Assembly (NCBI GenBank): GCA_018902545.1
Contig: JAHIQM010000005.1
Span: forward strand, 124,001 to 188,000
Reading direction: 5' to 3'
DNA: 64,000 nt
Source: Pseudomonadota bacterium
Lineage (GTDB): Bacteria; Desulfobacterota; Desulfovibrionia; Desulfovibrionales; Desulfomicrobiaceae
Positions 9,149-17,853 of this stretch are shown piece after piece (position 1 is the stretch's first letter; each line of letters starts with the position of its first letter). The notes beneath the pieces were generated by a model. The model had not been told where the DNA came from. It did no database searches and worked only from the letters and a program-made list of their open reading frames with translations. The translations under genes were made by a program, and so were the position numbers.

Positions 9149-10240
9149 ATGCAATGGCTCAGATCCCTGTTGGGACTGCACGACCACGCCGATCTTTTTT
9201 CGCCCGTGCCGCCCAACCCGGCCCAGGACGCGCTGGCCGCCATCGACGACCTCTCGCGCGCCATGCGCAACCATCAGGGGGCCGTGGATATCTGCTCGGC
9301 CCTTGGCAACCTCTACCGCATGCGCGGAGAGCTGGATCGGGCCATTCAGATGCGCAGCTCCCTGCTGCACCGCGTGGACTTAAGCCGCGAGGATCAGGCG
9401 CGGGTCTGGTTCGAACTCGGACGTGACTATTCCCGGGCCGGGATTCTGGACCGGGCCCAGGAGGCCCTGCGCCAGTGCCGGGACATCGGGGGCGAGAATC
9501 CAGCCCTGGACCTGGAACTGGCCCTCTTGCACGCCAAAGGTGGAGATTTCCTGTCCGCCAGCCGTCAATACAAAAAGATGGGGCACAACCTGCAGGCGGC
9601 GCATTACCTGGTCCGCGCCGCAACGACCGGAAGCGGCGTGACGGACCTGGGGCTTCTGGCCGAGGCCAGGGAAATCCATCCCGCCTCCCCCGAGGCATGG
9701 CTCGAAGGGATCATGTTTCAGATCAACCAGGAGGCGTGGGACAATGTCCTAGTCCTTCTTGATCAGGGGCTTGGGGCCGTGGGGCCGAATCTGGGTTTTG
9801 TGCTGCTCGACCCGCTGCTTGATTTCGAGGACTCGGGGGTTCCCGTGAAGGCCATCATCCCGGCATCGTATCTGGATGGCCTGCTCGCCGTCATCGACAA
9901 GCACCCCCCGGATTTGGCCCCGCTGCATTACGCCGGTTGCCTGCTGCGCGCCCACGACCGTGTGGAGGAGGCCAAGACCTGGCAGGAGAAGACCCTGCTC
10001 ATGAGCCCGGCCTTCTGGCCCGCACGCCTGGAGCTTCTGACCATGTCCCTGCCCGAGCAGCACATGACTCCGGTCTTCGAACTGCAGTTGGAGTTTCTGC
10101 TGCGCCGGGCGCGGGAAGCCAAACGTTTTGTCTGCGGCCGCTGCGGGTTGAAACGCGGGCAGATCTTCTTCTGTTGCCCAAAGTGCATGTCCTGGCACTC
10201 CATCACTATCCGCCAGCTCTTAAGCGACGAGGGATCATGA
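9149..10240 (+). CDS. lapB: LapB-like TPR protein with C-terminal rubredoxin-type metal site
   Basis: A 363-residue helical-repeat protein. TPR-like motifs run from about residue 30 (GNLYRMRGELDRAIQ, ELGRDYSRAGILDRAQEAL) to about 320. The C-terminus has CGRCGLKRGQIFFCCPKCMSW, the two-CxxC rubredoxin-like knuckle that defines LapB/YciM. In E. coli LapB binds FtsH and LpxC and regulates LPS synthesis. Unlike E. coli LapB I see no clear N-terminal membrane anchor here, which may mean LapA or lipids recruit it. Start is the ATG at 9149 after GGAG. The last codons overlap mutS by ATGA. Homology is good; function is inferred. Confidence 0.82.
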   Translation: MQWLRSLLGLHDHADLFSPVPPNPAQDALAAIDDLSRAMRNHQGAVDICSALGNLYRMRGELDRAIQMRSSLLHRVDLSREDQARVWFELGRDYSRAGILDRAQEALRQCRDIGGENPALDLELALLHAKGGDFLSASRQYKKMGHNLQAAHYLVRAATTGSGVTDLGLLAEAREIHPASPEAWLEGIMFQINQEAWDNVLVLLDQGLGAVGPNLGFVLLDPLLDFEDSGVPVKAIIPASYLDGLLAVIDKHPPDLAPLHYAGCLLRAHDRVEEAKTWQEKTLLMSPAFWPARLELLTMSLPEQHMTPVFELQLEFLLRRAREAKRFVCGRCGLKRGQIFFCCPKCMSWHSITIRQLLSDEGS

Positions 10241-12855
10241 GCACGGTCAAGGTCACGCCCATGATGGAGCAGTTCCTGCGGGTCAAGGGAGAATATCCGG
10301 ACACCCTGGTCTTTTTCCGCATGGGCGATTTTTTCGAGCTGTTCTTCGAGGACGCCCAAATCGCGGCCCGGGAGCTGCAGATCACCCTGACCAGCCGTAA
10401 CCCCGGCGCGGAAAATCCCGTGCCCATGTGCGGCATGCCCCACCACGCCATCGACGAATACCTGCGCCAGCTTCTGGACAAAGGGTACAAGGTGGCCCTG
10501 TGCGACCAGGTCGAGGACCCCAAACAGGCCAAGGGACTGGTCAAGCGCGAAGTGACCCGCGTGCTGACCCCGGGCACACTGGTCGAGGACATCAGTCTCG
10601 ATGCCAAGGGCCACAATTTTCTCGGTGCCCTGTTCTGGGATGCCGATCTGGGCGGCGGCCTGGCCTGGGTCGATTTTTCTACGGGCGCATGGTCGGGCAT
10701 GCAGACCAAAAACGAAGCCGCGCTCTGGCAGTGGCTGGTCAAGATGAACCCGCGCGAGCTGCTCCTGACCGAGACCCAGGCCCTGCCCAAGGGTCTGGAG
10801 CAGTGGCAGTCCAGACTGTCGCGCTATCCGCAAAAATCCTATTTCGACGGCCGCGGGTCCGGAGATAAGATACTGCGCGCCCAGGGCGTACCCAACCTGC
10901 AGACCCTTGATCTCGATGACAAGCCCGCTCTGACCCGCTGTTGCGGCGCACTTTTGACCTATCTGGAGCTGACCCAGAAACGCGACCTGACCCACCTCGC
11001 CCCCTTCGTTCCCCTGGATCTCTCCGCCACCCTGCTCCTGGACGAGGTCACGGAACGCAACCTCGAGCTTTTCCGGACCATGGACGGCGGCAAGGGCCGC
11101 GGCACCCTGTGGCAGGTCCTGGACCAGACCCAGACCCCCATGGGCGGCAGGCTGCTGGAAACCCGCATGCACCAGCCCTTCAAGGATCTGGGAAGCATCC
11201 AGCCGGTACAGGAACTGGTGGCCTACCTGCATGACCGCGATACGGTCCGCGAGGACCTGCGCCGGGCCCTGGACACGGTCTATGACCTGGAGCGGCTGTG
11301 CACGCGCATCGTCGTCAACCGCTCCACGCCCAAAGACTTCGGTGCCCTGAAGGTGTCTCTGGGCGTTTTGCCCCGGCTGCGGCAATCCCTGCTGGCGCTG
11401 GAGTCTGCGCCGCCCAAGCTGACCGATCTGCTGCGCCTCTGGGACGACCTGGACGACGTGCACGGCCTGCTGGCCCGCGCCCTGGCCGACTCCCTGCCAC
11501 CGGTCATCACTGAAGGCGGACTGTTCCGGCCAGGCTACGACCCGGAACTGGATGAACTCATGGAGCTGACCGACCACGGCGAGGCGGCCCTCACCGCCAT
11601 GCTCGAACGCGAACGCGCGGCCTGTGATCTGCCCAAGCTCAAGATCGGATACACCAAGGTTTTCGGTTATTATTTTGAATTGAGCAAAGCCGTTGCCCTT
11701 GAGCCGCCGGCCCACTTCATCCGCCGCCAGACCCTGGTCAACGCCGAGCGCTACATCACCGAAGAGCTCAAAATCCTTGAGGACAAGCTTTTAAGCGCCT
11801 CGGACCGGCGCAAGACCCGTGAATACCAGCTCTTTCTCACCCTGCGCGAGGAAGTGGCCGGACACCGGGCCCGTTTCATGGGCATGGGCAAGATCCTGGC
11901 CGAGCTCGATTTCACCCAGGGACTCGCCCACGCCGCACGCAAATGGGAATGGAACAGACCCGAGCTGCACGACGGCCTGGACATCGCCATCAAGGGCGGT
12001 CGCCATCCCGTGGTCGAGGCGGTGCAGGGGCGCTCAAACTATATCCCCAACGACCTGACCCTCGACGACTCCGGCCGGGTGCTGCTCATCACCGGTCCGA
12101 ACATGGCCGGCAAATCCACGGTGCTTCGGCAGGTGGCGCTCATTTGCATCCTGGCCCAGATGGGCTCCTTTGTGCCCGCCGCCTCGGCCCGCCTGGGTCT
12201 GTGCGACCGCATCTTTTCCCGGGTCGGTGCATCGGACAACCTGGCCATGGGCCAGTCGACCTTCATGGTCGAGATGACCGAGACAGCCCGAATCCTGCGC
12301 CAGGCAGGCAAACGCTCCCTGGTCATCCTGGACGAGATCGGCCGTGGCACGAGCACCTTCGACGGGCTGTCCCTGGCCTGGGCCGTGGCCGAAGAACTGG
12401 CCAGGCGCCAGGGCGGCATCCGCACCCTGTTCGCCACGCACTACCACGAACTGACCGTGCTTGAGGAGCGCTTGCCCGGCGTGCGCAATTACAATATCGC
12501 CATCAAGGAATGGAAGGGCGACATCGTTTTCCTGCGCCGCATGGTCCCCGGACCCGCCGACCGCAGCTACGGTATCGAGGTCGCGCGCCTCGCGGGAGTT
12601 CCGGCCTCGGTCGTGGTCAGGGCCAAGGAAGTGCTGGAGGTGCTTGAGCGCCACGCCCCGGGCGGCGGGAGGCGCAGTGATATGATCACGCGGCAGGTTG
12701 CCCTGCCCGGCCTGGGCCGCACCCCGGCTCCGCAGAAGCAACCCGCGGAGCACAAAGTTCTCAGCGCCTTGAAAAAACTCAACGTCAACGAGCTTTCCCC
12801 CCTGGACGCGCTCACCCTGCTCCACCAGTGGAAAGCAATGGCAGGATCGTCATGA
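10237..12855 (+). CDS. mutS: DNA mismatch repair ATPase MutS
   Basis: An 872-residue MutS. The mismatch-binding N-terminus (MMEQFLRVKGEYPDTLVFF, FRMGDFFELF with the Phe-x-Glu type contact in family position) is followed by connector, lever and clamp domains. The ATPase has Walker A GPNMAGKST, the STFMVEM strand, Walker B LVILDEIGRGTSTFDG and FATHYHELT. Length is normal for MutS1. It recognises mispairs and, with MutL, starts repair. I start it at the ATG of an ATGA overlap with lapB; a much longer upstream reading in this frame is just overlap with lapB. It overlaps the lipoprotein gene by another ATGA. Confidence 0.97.
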   Translation: MSTVKVTPMMEQFLRVKGEYPDTLVFFRMGDFFELFFEDAQIAARELQITLTSRNPGAENPVPMCGMPHHAIDEYLRQLLDKGYKVALCDQVEDPKQAKGLVKREVTRVLTPGTLVEDISLDAKGHNFLGALFWDADLGGGLAWVDFSTGAWSGMQTKNEAALWQWLVKMNPRELLLTETQALPKGLEQWQSRLSRYPQKSYFDGRGSGDKILRAQGVPNLQTLDLDDKPALTRCCGALLTYLELTQKRDLTHLAPFVPLDLSATLLLDEVTERNLELFRTMDGGKGRGTLWQVLDQTQTPMGGRLLETRMHQPFKDLGSIQPVQELVAYLHDRDTVREDLRRALDTVYDLERLCTRIVVNRSTPKDFGALKVSLGVLPRLRQSLLALESAPPKLTDLLRLWDDLDDVHGLLARALADSLPPVITEGGLFRPGYDPELDELMELTDHGEAALTAMLERERAACDLPKLKIGYTKVFGYYFELSKAVALEPPAHFIRRQTLVNAERYITEELKILEDKLLSASDRRKTREYQLFLTLREEVAGHRARFMGMGKILAELDFTQGLAHAARKWEWNRPELHDGLDIAIKGGRHPVVEAVQGRSNYIPNDLTLDDSGRVLLITGPNMAGKSTVLRQVALICILAQMGSFVPAASARLGLCDRIFSRVGASDNLAMGQSTFMVEMTETARILRQAGKRSLVILDEIGRGTSTFDGLSLAWAVAEELARRQGGIRTLFATHYHELTVLEERLPGVRNYNIAIKEWKGDIVFLRRMVPGPADRSYGIEVARLAGVPASVVVRAKEVLEVLERHAPGGGRRSDMITRQVALPGLGRTPAPQKQPAEHKVLSALKKLNVNELSPLDALTLLHQWKAMAGSS

Positions 12856-13265
12856 AACGTACTCTTCTCCTGTGTCTCTTTCTCGTCCTCGCCGCCTGCG
12901 GCAAAAAGGAATGGCCCCAGCCCATCGTCACCGAAGAGATGATCCAGATCAATCATATGGAGGCCCGCCTGGAACAGGGCTGCGTGATGATCAACGCCAA
13001 ACTCGGCGGACGGCTCGTCAACCTGGAATATTTTATGGTCGAGATCGAGCAGGACGGTTGCCCCACCTGCCCGTTCACCCCGTCCTTTGTCCGCAAGTAC
13101 TACCCCTTCAGTTCCGGGGTGTATCGCCAGGAGAACAGCTACATCTTCACCATCTGCGAGCCCCTGCCGGCCCAGACCTTGCGCATTCGCCTCAAGGCGG
13201 ACAACACGCACCACATCATCGAGCCCGCGTTGTCCGAAATCATCACCCTAAGCCCAGCCCAATAA
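12852..13265 (+). CDS. small lipoprotein of unknown function
   Basis: A 137-residue protein with a lipoprotein signal peptide (MKRTLLLCLFLVLAAC, lipobox LAAC with Cys at about 16). The mature part contains a CPTC motif near residue 65 and a further Cys (FTICEPLP), so a disulfide or metal site in the periplasm is possible. I do not recognise the family. Its start overlaps the mutS stop (ATGA), and lysA follows after 19 bases. That is the arrangement expected when a small lipoprotein precedes lysA, similar in position though not obviously in sequence to LptM/YifL. Function unknown. Confidence 0.8.
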   Translation: MKRTLLLCLFLVLAACGKKEWPQPIVTEEMIQINHMEARLEQGCVMINAKLGGRLVNLEYFMVEIEQDGCPTCPFTPSFVRKYYPFSSGVYRQENSYIFTICEPLPAQTLRIRLKADNTHHIIEPALSEIITLSPAQ

Positions 13266-13284
13266 TCCCGACAGGAGAACGAAC

Positions 13285-14556
13285 ATGCATTATTTCCAAT
13301 ATAAGAATGGTCACCTTCACGCCGAGGACATCGCCGTGGCCGATCTGGTCAGTGAATACGGCACGCCGCTCTACATCTATTCCGCCACGACCCTCAAACG
13401 GCACTACAAAGCCTTTGATACCGCCTTTGACGGCATCGACCACCTGACCTGCTACTCGGTCAAGGCCAACTCCAACATGAGTTTTCTGAAAATTCTGGCA
13501 CAGGAAGGCGCGGGCACGGACATTGTCTCCGGTGGCGAACTTTTCCGGGCGCTGCGGGCCGGAGTGGATCCCAAGAAAATCGTCTATTCGGGCGTGGGCA
13601 AAAAGACTGTCGAGATCCAGGAAGCCCTCTTCGCCGACATCCTCATGTTCAACGTGGAGTCGGAGCAGGAGCTTGAGCGCATCAACAGCGTTTCCGCCGA
13701 TCTGGACAAGGTCGCGCGGGTGAGTTTGCGCATCAACCCCGACGTGGACCCCAAGACCCACCCCTATGTCTCCACCGGCCTCAAGGAAAACAAGTTCGGC
13801 CTGTCCCGGACCGACGCCCTCAAAGTCTACGCCAAGGCCATGAGCCTAGCCAATGTCGAACCCGTGGGCATTGATTGCCACATCGGCTCGCAGCTGACCC
13901 AGCTCTCCCCGTTCATGGAAGCGCTGGACAAGCTCAAGGAATTCCATGGCCAGCTGGTGCAGATGGGCATCACGATCAAATACCTGGATCTGGGCGGGGG
14001 GCTCGGCATCACCTACAACGAGGAAACGCCTCCGCATCCCGAAGAATTGGGCAAGGCGCTGGTCGAATCCCTCAAAGATCTGGATGTGACCCTTATCCTC
14101 GAACCGGGCCGGGTCATCGCCGGAAACACGGGTATCCTGGTGACCGAGGTGCAGTACACCAAAACCAACGAGGGCAAGAACTTCGTCATCGTCGACGCGG
14201 CCATGAACGACCTGGTCCGCCCCTCCCTGTACGGGTCCTATCACCGCATCGCTCCGGTGCGTGAAAGTAACGGCGAAGAGATGACCGCCGACGTAGTCGG
14301 CCCCATCTGCGAATCCGGCGACTTCCTGGCCAAGAACCGCACCTTCCCCAAGGTCGCCCAGGGCGACCTCCTGGCCGCCTTCTCCACCGGAGCCTACGGC
14401 TTCGTCATGTCCTCGCAGTACAATTCCCGTCCGCGGGCGGCGGAAATCATGGTCGAGGGCGACAAGCACGTGCTCATCCGCAAGCGCGAAGTCTACAACG
14501 ACCTTGTGGCCCTGGAAGAAGACGGTTTGGCGTGCATCGACAGGCTCAAAGGATAG
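13285..14556 (+). CDS. lysA: diaminopimelate decarboxylase
   Basis: This 423-residue fold-type III PLP enzyme converts meso-diaminopimelate to L-lysine, the last step of lysine synthesis. The PLP lysine is in CYSVKANSN (about residue 57), the phosphate-binding Gly segment is GGGLGI, and HIGSQL, LEPGRVIAGN and CESGDFLAKNR (the substrate-contacting Cys-Glu-Ser) are all present. Length is standard. A GGAG lies just before the start. It closes the long rightward operon and is followed at once by a strong terminator. Confidence 0.97.
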   Translation: MHYFQYKNGHLHAEDIAVADLVSEYGTPLYIYSATTLKRHYKAFDTAFDGIDHLTCYSVKANSNMSFLKILAQEGAGTDIVSGGELFRALRAGVDPKKIVYSGVGKKTVEIQEALFADILMFNVESEQELERINSVSADLDKVARVSLRINPDVDPKTHPYVSTGLKENKFGLSRTDALKVYAKAMSLANVEPVGIDCHIGSQLTQLSPFMEALDKLKEFHGQLVQMGITIKYLDLGGGLGITYNEETPPHPEELGKALVESLKDLDVTLILEPGRVIAGNTGILVTEVQYTKTNEGKNFVIVDAAMNDLVRPSLYGSYHRIAPVRESNGEEMTADVVGPICESGDFLAKNRTFPKVAQGDLLAAFSTGAYGFVMSSQYNSRPRAAEIMVEGDKHVLIRKREVYNDLVALEEDGLACIDRLKG

Positions 14557-14578
14557 ACCGCGCCATCCTGAAACCTTC

Positions 14579-14616
14579 ATCCCCCGGTCACTCGACGTGG
14601 CCGGGGGATTTTTTTT
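14579..14616 (+). terminator. Rho-independent terminator after lysA
   Basis: ATCCCCCGG and CCGGGGGAT form a 9-bp GC-rich stem with a 13-base loop and are followed by eight T. The 130 bases from here to the ATPase gene hold no gene I can support. Confidence 0.92.
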
Positions 14617-14747
14617 GACCAGGGCGGCCAGAACGGTGACAAGTCCGCCATCCTTGGCACCGGAGTCCGTCAGCCAGGCGTGCACTTCAAATCCCAGGGC
14701 CAGGTATAGGGGGTCGGCCGCTACCGCGCAGGCCAGAGGTTGAGTTG

Positions 14748-16937
14748 CTATCGCTTGATTTGTAACAGGCGCAAACCATTAAATATAACTAAAAGTGACG
14801 ATCCCAGGTCTGCCAGGATCGCGGTCCACAGCGTGGCCATTTGAAAAATAGCCAGCAGGAGAAATACGGCCTTGACGCCCAGCGCGAACCAGATATTCGC
14901 CTTGATTGTTCCCAGTGTCCGGCGTGAATGCCGGATGAGCCAAGGCAGCTTGGAAAGATCGTCGGACATCAGCGCCACGTCGGCGGTTTCAATGGCCACG
15001 TCCGTGCCGATGGAACCCATGGCGATGCCCAGATGCGAGGCTGCCAGGGCAGGAGCGTCGTTGACCCCATCGCCGACCATCCCCACCCGTTTGCCGGATG
15101 CCACTAACTCCGTCACCACCCGGGTCTTGTCCTCCGGCAAGAGATCGGACCTGTACTGCGTTACCCCGGCTTCCGCGGCGATCTTTGCCGCAGTCTTGGC
15201 ATTGTCACCGGTAAGCATGACAATCGTGTCTACGCCGAGCAAGGCGAGTTCTTTCAGGGCATCCCTGGATTGGGACCGCACTCTGTCTTCTACCGTGAGG
15301 CAGCCCAGCACCTTGCCTTCCGTCCAGACCAACACGAACGTTCCCGCAGACTGGGCATGGCGGTCGACGGCCTGCTCAAGCTCGTCTGTTCTGGCAACGT
15401 TCCCTGTCTCGGCCAGAAAACGCGGATTCCCGATAAAATACGTGGTCTCCCGGATGCGTCCCTGCGCTCCCAGGCCCGGCCGGGCCTGCGCGTCTTCAAT
15501 GTGTGACAGGGGGACTCCCATGGAAGAGGCGTGCCGCATGATGGCCTGGCCCACGGGGTGGCTACTGCGGGATTCCAGGGCTGCGGCCACGCCCAGCAGT
15601 TCTGATTCGGAGCTGCCGCTGAATGCCGTCACCTCGGTCACGGAAGGCCTGCCGTGGGTGAGCGTGCCGGTTTTGTCCAGGGCGATGGCATTCAGGGTAG
15701 CGGGTACTTCCAGAAATACTCCTCCCTTGACCAGCACACCGTTTCGGGCCGCCGAAGCCAGCGCTGCAACGATGCTCACCGGTGTGGAGATCACTAGGGC
15801 GCACGGACAGGAGATCACAAGAATGACCAGAGCTTCATAAAACCATTTGTCCCAGGCTCCACCAAAAAAAACAGGGGGGACCACGGCGAACAGAATGGCC
15901 ACTGCGACCATCACCGGCGTGTACACGGCTGCGAATTTTTCCACCCACTGCACGGCCTTGGCACGACGGGACTGAGCTTGCTCCACCATGCGCATGATCC
16001 TGGCCAGGGTAGATTCGGATGACAGCTTGGTGGTTTCCACTTCCAGTGCGCCGTCGGCGTTGATGGTGCCCGCGTAGACCACATCACCGACTGATTTTGT
16101 CACCGGCATGGACTCTCCCGTTATGGGTGACTGGTCCACGGCCGATATTCCAGAGAGCACGACACCATCCAAAGGGACACGGTCGCCGGGCCGAATCAGG
16201 ACGCGTGACCCGGTAGGGACATCCTGCACCGGGGTTTCAAGCGCAGAGGGAGACAACGGAGAAAAAACAAGCGCCGTGTCCGGGGCCAGGCTCATGAGGG
16301 CCTGGATGGCATTTCTTGCTCGGCCGATGCTCCAGGCTTCAAGTTGATTGGCCAGGGCGAAGAGGAAGGCCACGGAAGCCCCTTCAGAGTACTCGCCGAT
16401 AACCATGGCTCCACTCACGGCCAGTACCATGAGCAGATTCATGTCCGGACGCAGCGCGCGAAGCGAACGGATCGCCTTGGGCAGCACGTGCCATACGCCG
16501 ACGAGCACCGCCAGAACCCAGAGCAGCTTAGCGGCGAAGGGTGCTGCGGCGCTATCCTTGAAGGCGGCAAGGATGGAACCGTGCTCGGTCATCATAAGGG
16601 CCAGCCCACCCGCCCAGAGCAGCCCGCTGACCACGCAGAGCAGTTCGCGGCCGCGCCGCTCCCAGAGGCTTCCCTTGGTGGGGCACGTGCCACCGCAGCA
16701 TGCGCAGGACGGCAGTGCGTCCACAAAGGGCTCGGCCTTCATTCCCGTCGCATTGATGGCCTGCGCTACGTTCTCTGCGCTTTCGAGCAGGTCGGAGAGG
16801 TCCACGTGCAGCTTGCGGCCGAGCAGATCAAATTCCAAGCGGGAATCCTGGCCCACGATGGGTAGCAGCACCCTTTTAAGAATCGCAACCTCTTCGGAGC
16901 AGTCCATCTCCTTGATGACAAAGGTTATTTTTTGCAT
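14748..16937 (-). CDS. heavy-metal P1B-type ATPase, Zn/Cd/Pb exporter (ZntA/CadA-like)
   Basis: A 729-residue inner-membrane P-type ATPase. The N-terminal HMA-like domain has the metal motif MDCSEEV (Cys about 12), and a second Cys cluster CACCGGTC lies near 78-85. The transport motif is SCPCALVIS, the phosphorylated Asp is in ALDKTGTLTHGRP, TGES and MVGDGVNDAPAL are intact, and the final membrane pair carries Lys (ALGVKAVF) and Asp (ILADLGSS), as in Zn/Cd/Pb (P1B-2) pumps. It would export divalent soft metals from the cytoplasm. A CadC-like repressor gene lies upstream on the same strand, with a small ORF between. Confidence 0.95.
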   Translation of the reverse strand: MQKITFVIKEMDCSEEVAILKRVLLPIVGQDSRLEFDLLGRKLHVDLSDLLESAENVAQAINATGMKAEPFVDALPSCACCGGTCPTKGSLWERRGRELLCVVSGLLWAGGLALMMTEHGSILAAFKDSAAAPFAAKLLWVLAVLVGVWHVLPKAIRSLRALRPDMNLLMVLAVSGAMVIGEYSEGASVAFLFALANQLEAWSIGRARNAIQALMSLAPDTALVFSPLSPSALETPVQDVPTGSRVLIRPGDRVPLDGVVLSGISAVDQSPITGESMPVTKSVGDVVYAGTINADGALEVETTKLSSESTLARIMRMVEQAQSRRAKAVQWVEKFAAVYTPVMVAVAILFAVVPPVFFGGAWDKWFYEALVILVISCPCALVISTPVSIVAALASAARNGVLVKGGVFLEVPATLNAIALDKTGTLTHGRPSVTEVTAFSGSSESELLGVAAALESRSSHPVGQAIMRHASSMGVPLSHIEDAQARPGLGAQGRIRETTYFIGNPRFLAETGNVARTDELEQAVDRHAQSAGTFVLVWTEGKVLGCLTVEDRVRSQSRDALKELALLGVDTIVMLTGDNAKTAAKIAAEAGVTQYRSDLLPEDKTRVVTELVASGKRVGMVGDGVNDAPALAASHLGIAMGSIGTDVAIETADVALMSDDLSKLPWLIRHSRRTLGTIKANIWFALGVKAVFLLLAIFQMATLWTAILADLGSSLLVIFNGLRLLQIKR

Positions 16938-16960
16938 TCAAAAACTCCTGATTTCGACCG

Positions 16961-17062
16961 TCAGTTTCCGATACGTGCTGGGGCCAGCAGGTTGTCCATG
17001 GTAAGATGGGCGAGGGGCCTTTCGACCAGTATGTCCCAGCAGGCGTCCAGAAACTCCATCAT
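16961..17062 (-). CDS. 33-codon ORF coupled to the metal repressor gene
   Basis: Begins with the ATG that overlaps the ArsR-family stop (ATGATG) and encodes MMEFLDACWDILVERPLAHL plus 13 more residues. It ends 23 bases before the ATPase start. The overlap suggests translational coupling. It contains one Cys and an amphipathic start resembling the first residues of metal permeases, so it may be the stump of a deleted gene rather than a working peptide. No function can be assigned. Confidence 0.35.
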   Translation of the reverse strand: MMEFLDACWDILVERPLAHLTMDNLLAPARIGN

Positions 17063-17418
17063 GCCCCGCACCTCTGCCGGCAGTGATCAAGGGCCATGTC
17101 CATGAGCTTTTCGACGTGCTCGTCATGGATCGTATAAAAAATGATTTTCCCGTCCCGCCTGCCCCGCACCAGGCAGGACGTGCGAAGCAGGCGCAGCTGA
17201 TGGGAAATGGCGGACACGGACATGCCAAGCACCGCCGCCAGATCGCAGACGCACAACTCTCCCAGACGCAGGGCGTCCATGATCTTGAGCCGCGTCGGAT
17301 CGGAAATCACGCCCAGCAGCCTGGCGGCCTCCTCCAGCACGCCGTCATCGGTCCTGCCTCCAATCGCCCTGTTCACGCTGTCCTGGTGGATGCAGCGGAT
17401 TTGGCAGACATCAATCAT
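17059..17418 (-). CDS. ArsR/SmtB-family metal-responsive repressor, CadC-like
   Basis: A 119-residue winged-helix repressor. The alpha-3 region reads ELCVCDLAAVL, giving the Cys-x-Cys metal motif of CadC/ArsR proteins. Helix-turn-helix residues MSVSAISHQLRLLR follow, and the N-terminus has extra Cys (VCQIRCIH) as in the CadC Cd/Pb site. It should repress its own operon and the ATPase until Cd, Pb or Zn binds. The start is the ATG at 17418 behind GGGAGG. The perfect palindrome at 17446-17461, 28 bases upstream, is the likely operator. Confidence 0.92.
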   Translation of the reverse strand: MIDVCQIRCIHQDSVNRAIGGRTDDGVLEEAARLLGVISDPTRLKIMDALRLGELCVCDLAAVLGMSVSAISHQLRLLRTSCLVRGRRDGKIIFYTIHDEHVEKLMDMALDHCRQRCGA

Positions 17419-17445
17419 CGAGCCTCCCATGGCTTAAAACTATAA

Positions 17446-17461
17446 TTGAACAATTGTTCAA
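17446..17461. promoter_or_regulatory. probable ArsR/CadC operator
   Basis: A perfect 16-bp palindrome, TTGAACAATTGTTCAA, flanked by AT-rich sequence, lies directly upstream of the repressor gene. ArsR/SmtB repressors bind imperfect 12-2-12 palindromes carrying the same TGAAC/GTTCA core. Position and sequence both fit autoregulation. Confidence 0.8.
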
Positions 17462-17559
17462 ATATAGGCGTCCATTCTGGAGGTCAAGGGAAAGAATGGG
17501 CAAATTCAACTTTTCAAAAGACGTCACTTTTGCGTATCAACCTTATCTTCAGGACATCA

Positions 17560-17733
17560 GACGTAGGCTTGTCCGACTTCGGCAGGGTCACGATCAGCCT
17601 GGGGGTGGCGTCGAGCACGCCGGGCAAGGACCAGGGGCCAGCCGAACTGCTGCGGCTTGCCGACGGATCCCTGTATCGGGCCAAGTCCGAGGGGCAAAAT
17701 TGCATTCGGGGCATTTCCCCCTGGATTATTTGA
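17560..17733 (+). pseudogene. remnant of a GGDEF-domain C-terminus
   Basis: This stretch translates to FGRVTISLGVASSTP, then LLRLADGSLYRAKSEGQNC. That is the typical last part of a GGDEF (diguanylate cyclase) domain: the VTISLGVA strand and the ADxxLYxAK helix. The catalytic GGDEF half is absent and upstream sequence is unrelated, so this is a dead fragment. It lies between the metal repressor operator and the AraC gene, a 400-base stretch with no other gene. Its presence points to an old deletion or rearrangement next to the metal-resistance genes. Confidence 0.65.
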
Positions 17734-17853
17734 AATTTCCTGTCAGGATTTCAGACTTACGAGCACACACGCATGATTTAGGCGTGAAAAAACCGGGAGA
17801 AAGCGCAATTTTTTCCAAGACGCCCTCCCCCTCTCTGGTCTATCAGCTTGCCC

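Noticed and set aside
9928-11715. A long open frame opposite lapB and mutS
   Set aside because: Same reason; mutS and lapB occupy the plus strand with full motifs.
14617-14747. Tail of a further gene on the minus strand between lysA and the ATPase
   Set aside because: A short open frame (YLALGFEVHAWLTDSG) has some protein-like character but no start, no family match and ends inside the lysA terminator.
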